From the NCBI RefSeq assembly GCF_026745355.1, contig NC_079207.1:8597238-8661237 (forward strand): 64,000 bases of DNA. The letters are read 5' to 3'. Numbering within the stretch: position 1 is the first letter of the stretch; each line of letters opens with the position of its first letter. The notes below the pieces were generated by a model. That model ran no database searches. It saw only the letters and a list, made by a program, of their open reading frames with translations, and was not told where the DNA came from. Made by a program: the position numbers and the translations under genes. Of the stretch, positions 48,982 to 62,700 are shown one piece after another. The stretch is from Beta vulgaris subsp. vulgaris (lineage: Eukaryota; Streptophyta; Magnoliopsida; Caryophyllales; Amaranthaceae).

Positions 48982-51900
48982 AGAATTACCTCAATTGTAG
49001 CATTACCCTCTTTCTTGAATACAGTTCAAGCCAAATTTTATTTTGATTTTGACAGGGTAAAATTGTGGTGATTGAATGTTTGAGATAATGCATATGGTTT
49101 TGTCTAAATGTAACATTTCTTGTCATCGCATTTAACATATGCAATCTTCCTAAATTCTTTTGTAATGTTTTTGTGTTTTTGCTTATGAGTAAATATCCAT
49201 ACGAATCATGATTCTTTTGTTTTTTTTTTTGGGTTGAGCGCAGCTACGGCTAAATGTGCTTGGCAAGTCAGTTTGCACTTGAACCCGGAAGTTTAAATTG
49301 CAATTTAGGAACAATTGATACCACTAAAGAAAGATTAGAAAGAAAGATTAGGGTTCATAATTCAAATTTGTAGCCAGATTAAGTAGCTTTTGAGATTATA
49401 TGTATTCATAAGAGAAAAAATTACATCTGGTCTAGTTTATGTGCATGGCATCTAAGTGTATATTGCCTCCGACCTTAAATAATTTACGCTCTTTGCTTTT
49501 TGTTAGAACCAAGGCGTTTGGTAAAAGTATCCAATAAAATGTACTTTCTTTGTTTTTTTATCATTTTGTGCGTGTTTTTCAATTCAGATTTTTGAACTTA
49601 AATATTTTTCATTATATTATTAAAAATTATAAGGATTGAATATTAATAATGTATTAATTGAGACAAATTAAACAGATTCCACATAATTATATTTTTTTTT
49701 CTTATAAATCCAACACAATTGAGAAGATTCTACCTGAGTATGAATAGCGTCAAGATTTCAAGGGAGAAAGATAAAAAAAAACAAAGAGAGTATTTTTTAC
49801 GGGTTGAAGTAAGGAAAAAAAAAAAGCTTTCGAGGTATTTCTTCACTTAACACATTCATATGGTATTCTTAATCCCCTCTATTGTAGACAAGCAACTTAG
49901 CAATGATCTCCGAGAAAATTTGATCTACTTGTAGCCATTGATATCTTTCCTTCTTTTCTTAGTAACTTTTAATAAAACTAGTTTCTGACTCTCGTAATTT
50001 CCCATGAAAATATTTTTAATTTGATATTTTTGAAACTCGTATAAATATTTAAGCGAAATAGATGATCGAGCTAGGTTAAGTCTTCTTTCACCATTCCAAT
50101 TCGAGAAACACCATAACCATGATGATGGGTCTTGGTCATGAAAGGGTAACAAAATGACGCAAAACTATATAAAAAGTAGTATACTTGCTACATCTTTTGT
50201 TATTTCTGTTCTACAATTTTGAGACATTATTTACCAATTTATATGCAAGAAAAAACATTATTACGTGGGATCCTGTTGGATTCATCTCAATGTGTATGCT
50301 CAACATATCAACGTTTTAAACTATTTTAGCTATGCCTTATTAATGATATTTATTAGTGCTCTTAATTATGTGTTGGCAAACGTGCAAAGAGTAAAGGATA
50401 TAGCTAAAAAAAATGGAAGATGTATATGTTTGTTGGGGGCAAATATGAAATTCATAAAAGACAAAAAAAAGAACTTGAACGCATAAAATATTTTAACTTT
50501 TTATATAATAACTAAGATAATGAATGTAAACAATTGCAAAAAAAAAAAAAAAAAAGAGAACATAGATGTAAACTTGTATGGGTCCAAATAAAGATTTTTA
50601 TAGATACCAATTATCACAGTCGCACATATTAATTTGAGCATAAAAGGGCTTCCAACATTTTTCTAAAAATATCCATCGGTTTGGAGATAACTTCAAACTA
50701 CGTTTGAGTAAGTAAGCTTCAAAAAACTAAGAATTGTGCACGGACTGTTGCTTTGTACTCCCTCCGCTTCTTTTATATTTGCACACTTTTTTTTTCATCG
50801 GTTTCTTTTTAATTTGCACATTGTTGTCATTTCTATTCTTGATAAACTGTTTCATCTACTTTATCCTCTATTTCCACCCATGTCATTCTTTTTTCTTATA
50901 TATTTCAACCCAATATTTAGTTTATCTCTCCACTTTTCAGTTTTTCTCTCCTATTTTTGCACTTCCTCCTTGGATCCCATCCAAGTGAAGTGAGTAAATT
51001 AAAAAGAAATAAAGATATTCAATAATACATTGTAGGCTGAGTGACAATTGCTAAAGTAAAAGAATAAAAGATATGTCATCGTATAACATTTGATTTGAGG
51101 TGCTTTGAGCGGGAAGAGAATAATATAGTATGCGAAAAAAATAAATAAATCAATTTTAAGTACACACTCAAAGAAAACTGATTAATTATCAACTTGGTTT
51201 AATCCGAGTGAAATAAGAACGAGGTAATCATATCTAGTGAGAGAAATTAAAGGGAAAAATTGAAAAGATACTAATTATTTCGTCTATTGAGCAAAATAAA
51301 CGATTTAGTTAAGTGCACTGATTTATGAGAAATCGGTTACTGTTAAATATTATGAGCAAATTAGTGCGCGAAATTATTCTTTTGGTGATCTTGATAAGAA
51401 ATTGAGTTGCCAGCCTTATACTAATAGTGTAATGTTGTGAAATGTAAAACTGTAGGATATAAAAACTCCTATAAAATTTATATTCCGTCCCTTAAAAAGA
51501 GTGACACGTATAGTAATAAGTCTTGACCTCACATTTCAATAATCGGTACAACTAATTATAGATCGTGTTTTGCTTACATTATTTCGAGAGTAGAGATTTG
51601 AAGTATAGGTGTGTATTAATATCTTTTTAACTTTTTCCCCTCTTGAATTGCCCTCAATCTAGTAGCCAATTTGCCCAATTTTATAGTACTACATATCTTC
51701 ATAACTATTTCAACCTATCTAATCAATTAGGTCATGTTTTATTCGGCATAAAACAACTTAATTGAACTGAAATAAACAGTGATATGTAAGAGTAAAAGTA
51801 TTATCCAAAGCTACACTAAACTGGACTGAAATTAAGTTAGGAAGAACATATCCTTAATTAGTTCTTTTTTCTCAATTCTAAGACTATTAACCAGTGAGTT

Positions 51901-52483
51901 TGTCTTGTAAAAGACCGCCTACTTTTAAATTAAAATTAGGCAATGATAAGTCCAATATTAAGAAAAGAATAAGTCCAATAGTGACTAGGTTAATTTCTTT
52001 TGGTGACTAGTTTAATCCATTTAGTGACTAGGTCTACTTTTATATTAAAATTAGACCGTCTCTTTTAATAATTTTTTTTAACCAGTTAGGTTAAATACTA
52101 TAACAACCCAAAGTTTTTCATAATTTGATTATCTGTTATTTTGTCCTCCTTAATTTTAGTATAATGGTGTCAATGTTGCATAAATTACCATTTTTGTCCC
52201 TAAAAAAAAACATAGTACTTCTTTTGTTCTTCCATTTATGTTTCTTGCTTAACCTAAATCTCACTAATCATTTGATTACATATAAAAAGTCTTAATCAAC
52301 CAAATAAGTACTCAGTATCTCACTATTCCTTCAATTATTATTCATTTAATTCAATTTCACACACACTCCCTATTATTTCATCTAATAGGGCTTCCATTTC
52401 ATTCGTGTTCTTCTACCTCGCAACTTTTCCAATCTTCATATAAATCTTTTCTACCTTATTTCTATCCTAAAGTTTCATCAACT
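48982..52483. other. Intergenic region between RBM39-like and PTB genes
   Basis: About 3.5 kb. It begins with the RBM39-like 3' UTR and holds a Stowaway MITE (49544-49790), a lone Stowaway-like end near 50757 (ACTCCCTCCGCTTC) without a partner, and AT-rich sequence. The last hundred or so bases (about 52370-52483) are the probable 5' UTR exon of the PTB gene. No coding sequence is supported. Confidence 0.6.
49544..49790. mobile_element. Stowaway-like MITE
   Basis: The left end CTTTCTTTGTTTTTTTATC mirrors the right end GATAAAAAAAAACAAAGAGAG, flanked by TA. About 247 bp, roughly 0.6 kb after the RBM39-like stop codon. Confidence 0.7.
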
Positions 52484-52780
52484 GTGAGTTCTTTCTTCTT
52501 TTTAAGTACTTGTTTTCTTCTAATTTATTACTGCATATTTTTTCAGCATATTTTTTTGTTTTTTTTTTTTTTAAATTTTCTGGGGGATTTATGGGTTCTT
52601 ATTAATTTGATTAAAATCTCATCCTGTGATGTTTTGGGCTCCCTGCTAAATCAATTTGAACCTTTTTTTTGTGGGTGTTTTTTTTTGTGTTAAATTTGAT
52701 TAAAGATAGAATATTTTTTGTTTTTCATATTGTGATATCAAATTTATCAGTAAATTGGTGACTTGTGTGATTGCAGCAGG
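52484..52780 (+). other. Probable 5' UTR intron of the PTB gene
   Basis: A good donor (ACTGTGAGTT, GT at 52484) and a T-rich stretch end in the acceptor ATTGCAGCAG, only seven bases before the ATG at 52788. The acceptor is a tandem CAGCAG, so the intron may end at 52777 or 52780. An intron in the leader just before the start codon is common in plant genes. Confidence 0.6.
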
Positions 52781-52787
52781 TTTAGGA

Positions 52788-55700
52788 TGTCTGAAACTTC
52801 CAAAGTTATTCATGTTCGCAATGTGGGCCATGAAATCACAGAGGTAATATTGATAATGTACAAGTTTGACCATAACTATCTCTAGTTATGTATTTGTAAA
52901 AAGTTATAAAATGTTGATGTTATGAAAATATTCATTGAAACAAATCCAACAACATTCTTTATGATCACTTTTGTTGTTATATATTTGTAAAAAAAAAAAA
53001 TAGGGTCAAAGTGAAGTATGTGAGTAATGCAAAAAATGGAAGTGTTTCGCTTAAAAAGAATAAGAGGAAGTATATTTTGTGGAATGTGGGTCAGTAAGTT
53101 TCGGAAGTAACTTATGTTTATTGCATTTAATGGAATTCACAATGCAAAAAATCGAAGTGTTTCACTTTAATAGAATAAGAGGAAGTATATTTTGTGGATT
53201 GTGTGTCAGTAAGTTTTGGAAGTAACTTATGTCTATTGCATTTAATGGAATTTACAGAATGATTTACTTCAGTTGGTTCAACCATTTGGGTCTGTCACCA
53301 AGTTAGTGATGCTACGTACCAAGAACCAGGTTAGTCTCTTTATGTTCTTCTGAGTGATAACTGATAAGTTATCTGTGTATGAATTTTGAAGGAATATAAG
53401 TGAGGGGAATGTTATGACATTATTGAGACTACCTTAATCTTTATACTAACTTGCTGTGAAACTTTAAAAGTTACTGCTACGAATGGTGATAATAAGTCAC
53501 TCCTAAAATAGACGAAGTTACCCTCTTTTTGGGCAGTCTTATACGAGAATTTGTCTTACTGTGTTTAACTATTGCTTCTCTTGAGCTTATTTCTTTAATT
53601 GAAATAAAATAAACTGTTAATTGAGTGATCAGTGATGAACACTCAACTCCACAGGGTTCCACTTAGGCAGGTCCTTTTGCACTATCATACATACTTCACA
53701 TGAAAGAGAGGCTCTTTGTAAAGGATTAACAGTTCTTTTTTTTTTTTTTTTTTTTTTTGTTTTCCTTCGTGTTATAGGCATTACTCCAAATGCAGGATGT
53801 GGCAACAGCAATTAATTTGGTGGATTACTATACAAATGTTCAGCCTAATGTGAGGTATTGTTCCTGTCAGCTTCCTCCCCCCCCTCCCTCCCTCCCCGGG
53901 TTATAAATTACAATCATCTATCTTCATTGTGATTTTTGAGTGGTTGGTCTGTGTGAATATTTGATGAATGTTATTGCATTATACAGTGCAATGTATGTGG
54001 TATCATCATTATCTGTTATTTGTAAAAATGTTTCCAGTAGTTGGCTTTATTCAGCCAAATTTATTAATGAATAATGATAGTATTGTAGATGTATTACCTG
54101 CAATGTTGTGGAGAGGGGAGCAACCGTTTTTCGGCCGTGTTCCTCGATTATATAATTATTTCACTTTACATGATGCTAGTGTTTCCACTTTCCATGCTAG
54201 CAGTGTATGTTGGCGATCTGTGACGACATGACATCATGACAACACAACCGAAACCTACGTGACACAAACATAAAGTTACTGAGAGATTCATGAAATTGAT
54301 GCGACACGGATATGAAATCAACTTGAACACGAAACGTTTTGATCAATTTTTCATACTATGTAATTATCCTACATTTTATTGTTGTTTTTAATAACAACCT
54401 CAAATCGACCCAAGACCAAACATGAACACAAAAGACCCATTTACCCAAATTACTAACTCTAGTGGCATCCCCATTATAGGGAGATAGATGAACTCACCTT
54501 GATTTTTACGTGGTTCAGTCACCACAGTGATGGAGGTGGAGTATTATCAAAGGTGGCTGGATGATTCTTTGGGAAGCTTTTGCTGCAAGCTCTTTTTGGT
54601 TTGCTTATCATTCTCTCCAAGGTCCCCTTTTCTTGGTTGATAATTTTTATATAGAAGGTCAGGGGTCCTCTTAAGGAGAAAGCTATTGACTATTGTGTGG
54701 ACTTTGTTGTTGAGTGGAGTTAACACTAATGCTATGCTCCAGAGGAAAATACCAGGGATGACTGTTTTGCTGGATATTTACATGTTGAGTGGTTCCCAGT
54801 GGACTTGCTCACATTTCTTTGTATTGGGAAATGTTTGATGGAGGCTTATTTCTAGGCGTGGGGAGTGCTGGGTTTTCCCTTGTACTGTTTTAGAGCTGAT
54901 GCAGGTTCCTTGTTTGGAATCGGAAAGGCCAAACGAAGTGGCGTAATGCACTAATGCTTGTATGGAGATTCTATTGTTTGTGTGGGAGTTTGAGAATATT
55001 CTCCAGATTTGCTTTGCATAGAATTACTCATCTAATATTTTTGTGTGATGAAAAGGTGGATGGGGCTTTTTAATAGTTAACTCTGTGGGGAAATTCAATG
55101 GAAATGGGTTGAATTCTGAACTGCTTTTGTGGCTCTGAGGACAGCTTGTCCTCCGCCTGTTCTCTGTATTCAATCCAGTTCCTTATTGATACATTATATT
55201 TTCCAATTTAGTCTTGGTTGAGATTTTTATTGTAATTGGTTAAATTCTGTAGAAAGGGATAACATAAATAACTTAAGTGAAGGTATTATTATTGGAAAAA
55301 AGACAGAAGAATGTGATGAGAGTATGAGACGAGAGGCTTGAGGAAAAGACATTTTGATGCTGTGACAGGTCATGTGAAAGATGACTATTTTACCGCTTAT
55401 TAGATTGTTTACTCTCCTTTCTTTTCCGGAAGTAGAAAATGGACACGGAGACTACTGTTAATCAAAGGTTAATGTGAAATAGTCACTTGATTATGGACTA
55501 TGGAGTTCAAAGAGTAAATATATATGACCTCAGTCGACCACGAATGAGAGCCTTTTAGAGTTATTGAGCACAAGAAACAGGCTTGAGGATTATGTCTTAA
55601 GAGCACTTGCTCATTGCAAAAACTGGAGTACCACTAATTTGAAATTGTTATTGGTTAGATACATGGAAGAAATTGCCGCAAGATAGTAAGTACAATGGTA

Positions 55701-56234
55701 CTTGTTCCTGTGGCAATTCAGTACTCACGAGTTACTACAGGCATTTGTGGCTTTGTTAGGAAGTAGTATTGAAGATAAAAAAAGTAATCTATATTGGTCT
55801 TTCATTGATAAAGAGGCATTGAGTTGAGGGGGTTGCTGACTTGTTGCTGTTGGCTGTATAACATATTACGTGGTAGTCTTGTATAGTTGAGCTTGAGCAC
55901 GGTGGAGTTCAAGAAATAGGATTGAAAGTTCTGTGTTAAGAACATTTGCTTACTGAAGGAATTAGAATAACAGCTTGAACATGTTATCTGAAGGAGCAAA
56001 AGAAACAGGAACGAGGGTTCTCTGTCTTAAGAGCCCTTCTTCACTGGAAATATTGGAGTAACAGCTACTTGAAATAATTACTGGTTCTGTGAACAATATA
56101 TACTACAAAGTACAACAATCGTTGTTCTTAAGGCTATGTTCTTTTTTCTATAACATTCAATGTGGCTCTGTAATGTAGGGTCATACATAGAAGTTAACTA
56201 TGATCTTTCTTTTCTTCTTACTCCTTAGCAGTAG

Positions 56235-56274
<40 letters not shown>

Positions 56275-59254
56275 GTTAATCACTCTTGCCCTGTAATAAA
56301 TAATCTTTGCTCCAATCGTATAGCAAAGTTGGGACCCATCATGTTTGCTGTCATAATCCTCTTACATGTTTCAGACTTCAATTTTGAATTTATCATATCT
56401 GTTCCTCGAGTTTGTCTTTCTTTTATTTTTCTGCTCCTTTGTGGAGTCTGATTCTTGAAGTTACCAACTTTTGTGTGGTTAGGGGACGGAATGTTTACAT
56501 GCAATTTTCTTCGCATCAAGAATTGACAACAGATCAGACTCAAGGACGTAAAAGTGATACGGTTAGTGTCCCCTTTGTAAATTTAGTCAGATTATCTGGT
56601 TTGGCAACAAAGCATGCTAAAATGATGTTTGCACTGGGCTTTTACTTTGATGGCTATAGATGTGAATATTATTATTATGCTAAAATCTGTTACAATGCTG
56701 TACATTTAGGCGGTACATGTGGCTTTCGGCCGCTGGCTTGACCAACTTTTATTATGCCTCCCTTTGTGAGACTTGTGCCAAATTATTTGTATCAAACAAT
56801 GTATAATCCTTAATTTTTTGAGAAGGGCAATAGACATGTAAATCAAGTGCTTGATAGTAATCGGATCTTAGGTTGTTGGCAAGGAATCTTCTTACGTGTA
56901 CATTTAAACTAAGTGCTTTGTGACCCTTTTCTGTCCTTTGGTTCTATTACAACTCTCTGAGGACCTTGGTCACTCCATCCCTTTCCATTTCAGTATTGAA
57001 GGCTGATTATTGGAGAAATGAAAGGAATGGGATAAGGAGAAGAGGCAATGTAAAAAGCAAAGAAGACTTTTCATTATAGTTTCTAGAAAGTCCTCACTTT
57101 ATTAAGGATCAAACCCACATTCTCTCAAGGAGCACAAGCAAATTGCTTCTGTATGGTATGTGGTGCTTCCTTCTTGTTAGTTTACGATGAAATTTCACTG
57201 CTGCTCCTTGTGGATGTGTGATAATACCTCTTCTAGATTTCAAGTGATAGAGAATGAGACGAAAGATTATGGGATGTGAGCTTGTCTGGTGCTTAGGCAT
57301 GTTGTCTGACAAAGTCACCACGTCAATACTTTATGCCTTTCCTTCATGGTTTGTGATGAGTTCATATATGCCTCTTGTATATGAAGAAGTAAGGCTGCAT
57401 TGAGGTCACATGCTTGTTTTGCTCTACCTGTTTCTGCTTTTGCTTGATTTAATTGATATCTGTGAACATATCATCACTTTAAGATGGTTATTTCTTTGCA
57501 ATTGAGAGGTTGTCTAGCGACATTGAGGTGGATTTAAATTTAATTTTGTTCCTTCAGCAACATTACTGCTTTCCTATGGTCAATCACTGTTTTATAATAA
57601 AAGTTCCGAAGCATATTACAAAATTTAAAGGGTATTGCCATGTTGGTAAGGAGGAAATTGTGTGATGCATATATACATCTTATGTGTAATCACCTCTTTG
57701 TTCATTATGTATTTGCTTTTGGCTGCAGGATGGACAACCAAATCGTATTCTTTTGGTCAGTATACATCATGTCATTTATCCCATGACAGTTGATGTTCTC
57801 AATCAAGTGTTTTCTCCCTATGGGTTTGTGGAAAAAGTTGTTACATTCCAGAAGTCAGCTGGTTAGCTTCTTCCACCATACTTTGCTTAAGTTTCCCTAA
57901 TTACTCATTGAGTTGTTCCATTAAAGTTCTTTATACACAATTTTAACTTTGGAATGTTGTTATTAATGCCAATTGCCTCATTTCAGCTGTTTTATCTAAA
58001 ATCTAGAGCATGTAACTCTGTCTTGCCTTCCTGCATTTTATGTAGGTTATCAAGCTCTCGTCCAGTACCAAACACGCCAGAGTGCTGCTTCTGCAATGAG
58101 TGCCCTTCATGTCTGCTATCTTTCTGAAATTTCTGAACATAAGTTATCTATTGTGCCATTTGGATGTTCTAATTCTGCATATCTTGCAGGGACGTAATAT
58201 ATATGACGGATGTTGTCAGCTAGATGTACAATACTCAAAGTAAAGTTCTATCCTTCATCCCCTCTCAAAATATGAGTGCTGAAAAGCAATATTTATATGA
58301 AGTATGTCTTATATATCTGGTTTCCTTATGTTGCAGCCTTACAGAGTTGCAAGTGAATTCCAATAATGATCGATCGAGGTTTGTTCTAATAGATCAGGAA
58401 ATATGCTTTATTAACTTGAGATTTGGGGTATGAAATTAGGTACCTAAGGCTTTGATTATAGGGCTCGGCTACCTTGAGGTCTGTGCATTTGCTTACCTTC
58501 TACATGTTCCATTTGGGCTCTACTGTTTATGATAATTAGTGCTGTTTTACGCTCAAAACAATATATTTTAGCTCTTCATGGTCTTAACTACCCTTTTTTT
58601 TGTTTCTATGATGTTAAATTTCTTCTAAAGGTAAATTTTGTTTGATGAGTGAGAAGCTAATCTGGTTTACTAAGAGCTTCCTATACTTCAGGAAATTTAA
58701 TGTGAGGCAAACAAATTGCGGACTTGGGAACATTGACCATTGTGAGACGTGTTAGCCAATTGCACCCCTCTTCCCGTCTGCCCCTCTTCCCTTTTACTAG
58801 CCCCAGCCTTCTCTCTTATGTACTGTAACTGGTGATGGCCCAACTCACTTTGTCTAGTTTTGATGGTCCTTGGAACCATCTGTAGTTCCTCTTCTCGGGC
58901 ATCTAGTCTTTGCATGTAGTCTGCTTGAGTGCTCCGATCACTCAGCAGCTTTATTCTTGGCTCTGGCAGGCTCCTGTGCTCCAACTCAAAATAATATTCG
59001 CGGTCATGGTAATGATCCTAGTGTTGCTTGCAAGTGGGGCTCTCACGGGTGTAATGATGTACTTTGAGGGTATTGCGGCTTACAATTTAAATTATAGCTT
59101 AGAACATATTACCTATGTTTCTTTTAATCTATGCAGTTTGATTTTCATGCTTGCTAATGCACTTTTGACCATTTATATAATTGTCAATAAGTAAAACTTA
59201 TAAGTTGATACTTTGATACTATATGCTGAGCCAAATCTTACAAGATCCCACTTG

Positions 59255-59296
<42 letters not shown>

Positions 59297-59706
59297 TGGG
59301 TTCTAGTGAGAACCCTCTTATGGTGAGAACCACTTAAAATGAGCAAAAACTTCCTAAAATGAGCAAAAAAAAAGTAACAAATGAGCATAAACATAAAATG
59401 AGTAGAAAACATAAAGTTATCAAAACGTAAAATGTACAAAAATGTAAAAGAAGAAAAACGTAAAGTGTGCATAAAAAGTTCAATGAGAAAAAAACGTAAA
59501 ATGAGCAAAACGTAAAATGAGTAAAAACGTTGATAAATGAGCACAAATTTGTTAAATGAGCAAAATCATAAAATAAGTGAAACAAAAAATGAGCAAAAAT
59601 GTTATGAAATGATCAAAATCTTTGTAAAATGAGGAAAAATGAGTGGTTCTCACGGTTCTCACCATAAGGGTGGTTCTCATATGAACTTAAACCTATATAT
59701 ATATAT

Positions 59707-59754
<48 letters not shown>

Positions 59755-62700
59755 TATATATATATAGAAGTGCATTTATATGAGAATGCATACTTACATG
59801 AGAAATGAGAATAAATTTTACGCGCTATGACTCTTATGAATAAATGATGTAACTCTAATAAAAAAATAATGTAACTCCAAAAAAAAAAAAAATTAGAAAA
59901 AAAAAATTGCTTTTAATTTTTGGGCTGAAACTTTTTTAGGGGATATAACTCTAATAAACAAGTGTTGTAACTCTGATCCAATCGTGTGGTTGAGATTCAT
60001 TTCATTTCTCATGTAAGGAGCATTCTCATATGATCTTGCCCATATATATATATGCACATAGATCACCCGTGATCGTAAAAGTGAAGTTGGTGAATAGTGC
60101 AAAAATGTAAAGTATTTAGATTTATGTAAAACAGAGAGCATACTTTTTTACGCCTTATCTTGCTAATTTGTATAAAATTCAAGGTTCTAAGCATCTAAAA
60201 TCTCCGTAAAATAACTGTCTAATGATCTAATCTCATACAACAACAACAACAACAACTAAGCCTTATTCCCAAGGTGATTTGGGGTCGGCTAACATGAATC
60301 GTCAACTGGAATCGTGACCAGAGGAGATGGCATCGTCAAGAGTGATAAAAGTTTTTTTTTTTTTTTGAAAACAAGGTTTACACCAAAAATGTTTAGAAAG
60401 GTTTTCAGCAAAAGGTTTTAATACCAACACAATTGAGAAAAACAAATAAATGCAGTAATCAGACCCCTTCCTCCACATAGATACTGCCCCTCCACCCACT
60501 TCTATCCAACGTCATGCTCTCCTCAATCCCAAGTAACCTCATATCACTTTCAATTACCCTCAGCCAAGTCATCTTAGGTCTTCCCCTACCCTTTACAATT
60601 TGATTACTCCTCCACTCTTCAATTCTTCTCACCGGCATCTCCTGATCTCCTTTTCACATGACCAAACCATCTTAACCGATTCTCCCTCATCTTTTCTTCA
60701 ATGGATGCAACTCCAACTTTTTCCCGGATCACTTCATTTCTTAATCGGTCCTTCCTTGTGTGGCCACACATCCACCGCAACATACGCATCTCCGCCACGT
60801 CATCTTATGAACGTGGCATTGTTTCACCGCCCAACATTCGGTGCCATATAACAAAGCAGGCCTAATTGCAGTGCGGTAGAACTTTCCCTTCAATCTTTGG
60901 GGAATGCCGGAATCACAAAGGAATCCGGTGCTTTAACCAACCCGCGTTAATTCTATGCGCCACGTCTCCATCCAGTTCTCCATCCTTTTGGAGAATGGAT
61001 CCTAGGTAACGGAAGACGTTCGATCCTTGAACCACTTTGCTATCCAAAGTGACCGCCCCCGCCTCGCTGCTTGTAACCCCACTGAACTTGCACTCCATAT
61101 ACTCCGTCTTACTTCTGCTCAATCTAAAACCACGGGCTTCTAATGTATGCCTCCACAATTCCAACTTACTCTCAACACCTTCCTTTGTCTCATCAATCAA
61201 CACAATATCATCCGCAAACATCATACACCATGGTATATCATCTTGAACTGACCTCGTTAGTTCGTCCATAACTAGAGCAAAGAGAAAGGGGCTTCTAATG
61301 ATCTAATCTCATATATGAATTTAATTTTTCTATATAGATGATGGTTTTAATATTGGATTAAAACGGCTAATGTTGTAAAATAAATGGTCTATAACAAATG
61401 TCACGATGTTATTTTCAAATCACATGTTATGGGGAGGAGTTTTGCTGATGCTTTTTTCAATTGGTTATGGAACGAGCTTGTCTAATTCCTTGCCTCGCTG
61501 GGGCCTCGACCTTGCTCTCACTCTCTATGTAGGACATTGTTCACCTTGGCCCTGAAAGAGTAGTTTTATCTATGACTTTGGAAATCATTTATGCATGTGT
61601 GACTACAAAATTTGTTCAAACCAGATTTAATACTGCTCAAATGATTCTTTTCGGAAGAGGTGGTGGGAGTGGGCGGGGCACGATTTTGACTTTGACAGAA
61701 GGAGCACCTGGTTCTTGTTTGCCTTAGTCAATCTAAGTGCCAGTAAGAGTCCCCAAATTCCTCCTCTTCCTGCTTGTCGGTGGGCGGTGTCTCGTGCCAA
61801 GTGAAAGGAAAGCTGAGCTTGCTCCAAACCATGAGATCCAAGAGATGCCTCGGGATCCCTGGCCAGAACCACACTTGCAAGTTTCCCTACGGAACCACAA
61901 GGAAGTCTACACGAACAGTGGCAAAAGCTGCTTTATTCAAAAGATACGCTTTGCTTGTTAGGCTTTCACAAACCTGATATGTAGGCCTGAATGCATATGG
62001 TAACTTTTGTTGAAGAAAAGAGGAGAAATAATGGTGAATGGGTGTTTTTATTGCACATAAATGAAAAGGATACCTAGGCATGAAATCACCATGGGATTTG
62101 TTTTCCCTTTTTAGTTTTAACGTTGACAATAGTTTGAGCCAACCCTTTCACCGGTTTCTGAAACTTATTGTGCTATATTGTTCTATAGGATATCTATGAT
62201 GAATATTAATCTTGGGGTAGTGGGATGATACTTTCTGAATATAATGTGTGCTTGAGGCAGTTACTTGTTTATATTGTTCTTGCTGACATGTTTTTCCTTA
62301 AATGGGCAGAGATTTTACAAACCCAAATCTTCCTTCGGAACAGAGAGGCAGAAGCTCACAAGTGTGTATCTCCTTTTGCTTGTTTCTTATTTGGTTCATT
62401 TTGATTTGGGCATCTCTCCCACCATTCTAGAATCTAAAGAAGGAAAAATTGCAACTTTTCTGCGATATCTGCAATTTTAATGCTTGCATTTAGGAGAGGG
62501 TGTGATTTGATGGAGAAGAACTACTGAGTTCCGTTCCCCTAAGTTCATTGGTAGAGAATGATGCTCAAGTTTTATCTGCTGCTGATTTTTGTGGATCCTT
62601 TTGTTGCCAACAGTCTGGTTATGGTGATGCAGGGGGGCTGTTTCCATTCCAACCTACTGGGAGTGGTGCAGGTGCATATTTATAATGAGCTTTGGACCCA

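Noticed and set aside
58697..59194. ORFs at 58697-58984 (-) and 58910-59194 (+) in PTB intron 8, possibly a retroelement gag or a small membrane protein
   Set aside because: No recognisable motif, no splice or start support, and position inside a large intron. Could be part of an unidentified repeat.
61737..61977. Overlapping ORFs in PTB intron 8 right of the LINE
   Set aside because: The sequence is less AT-rich than its surroundings, but no domain is recognisable and several frames are open in parallel. No evidence for a gene.
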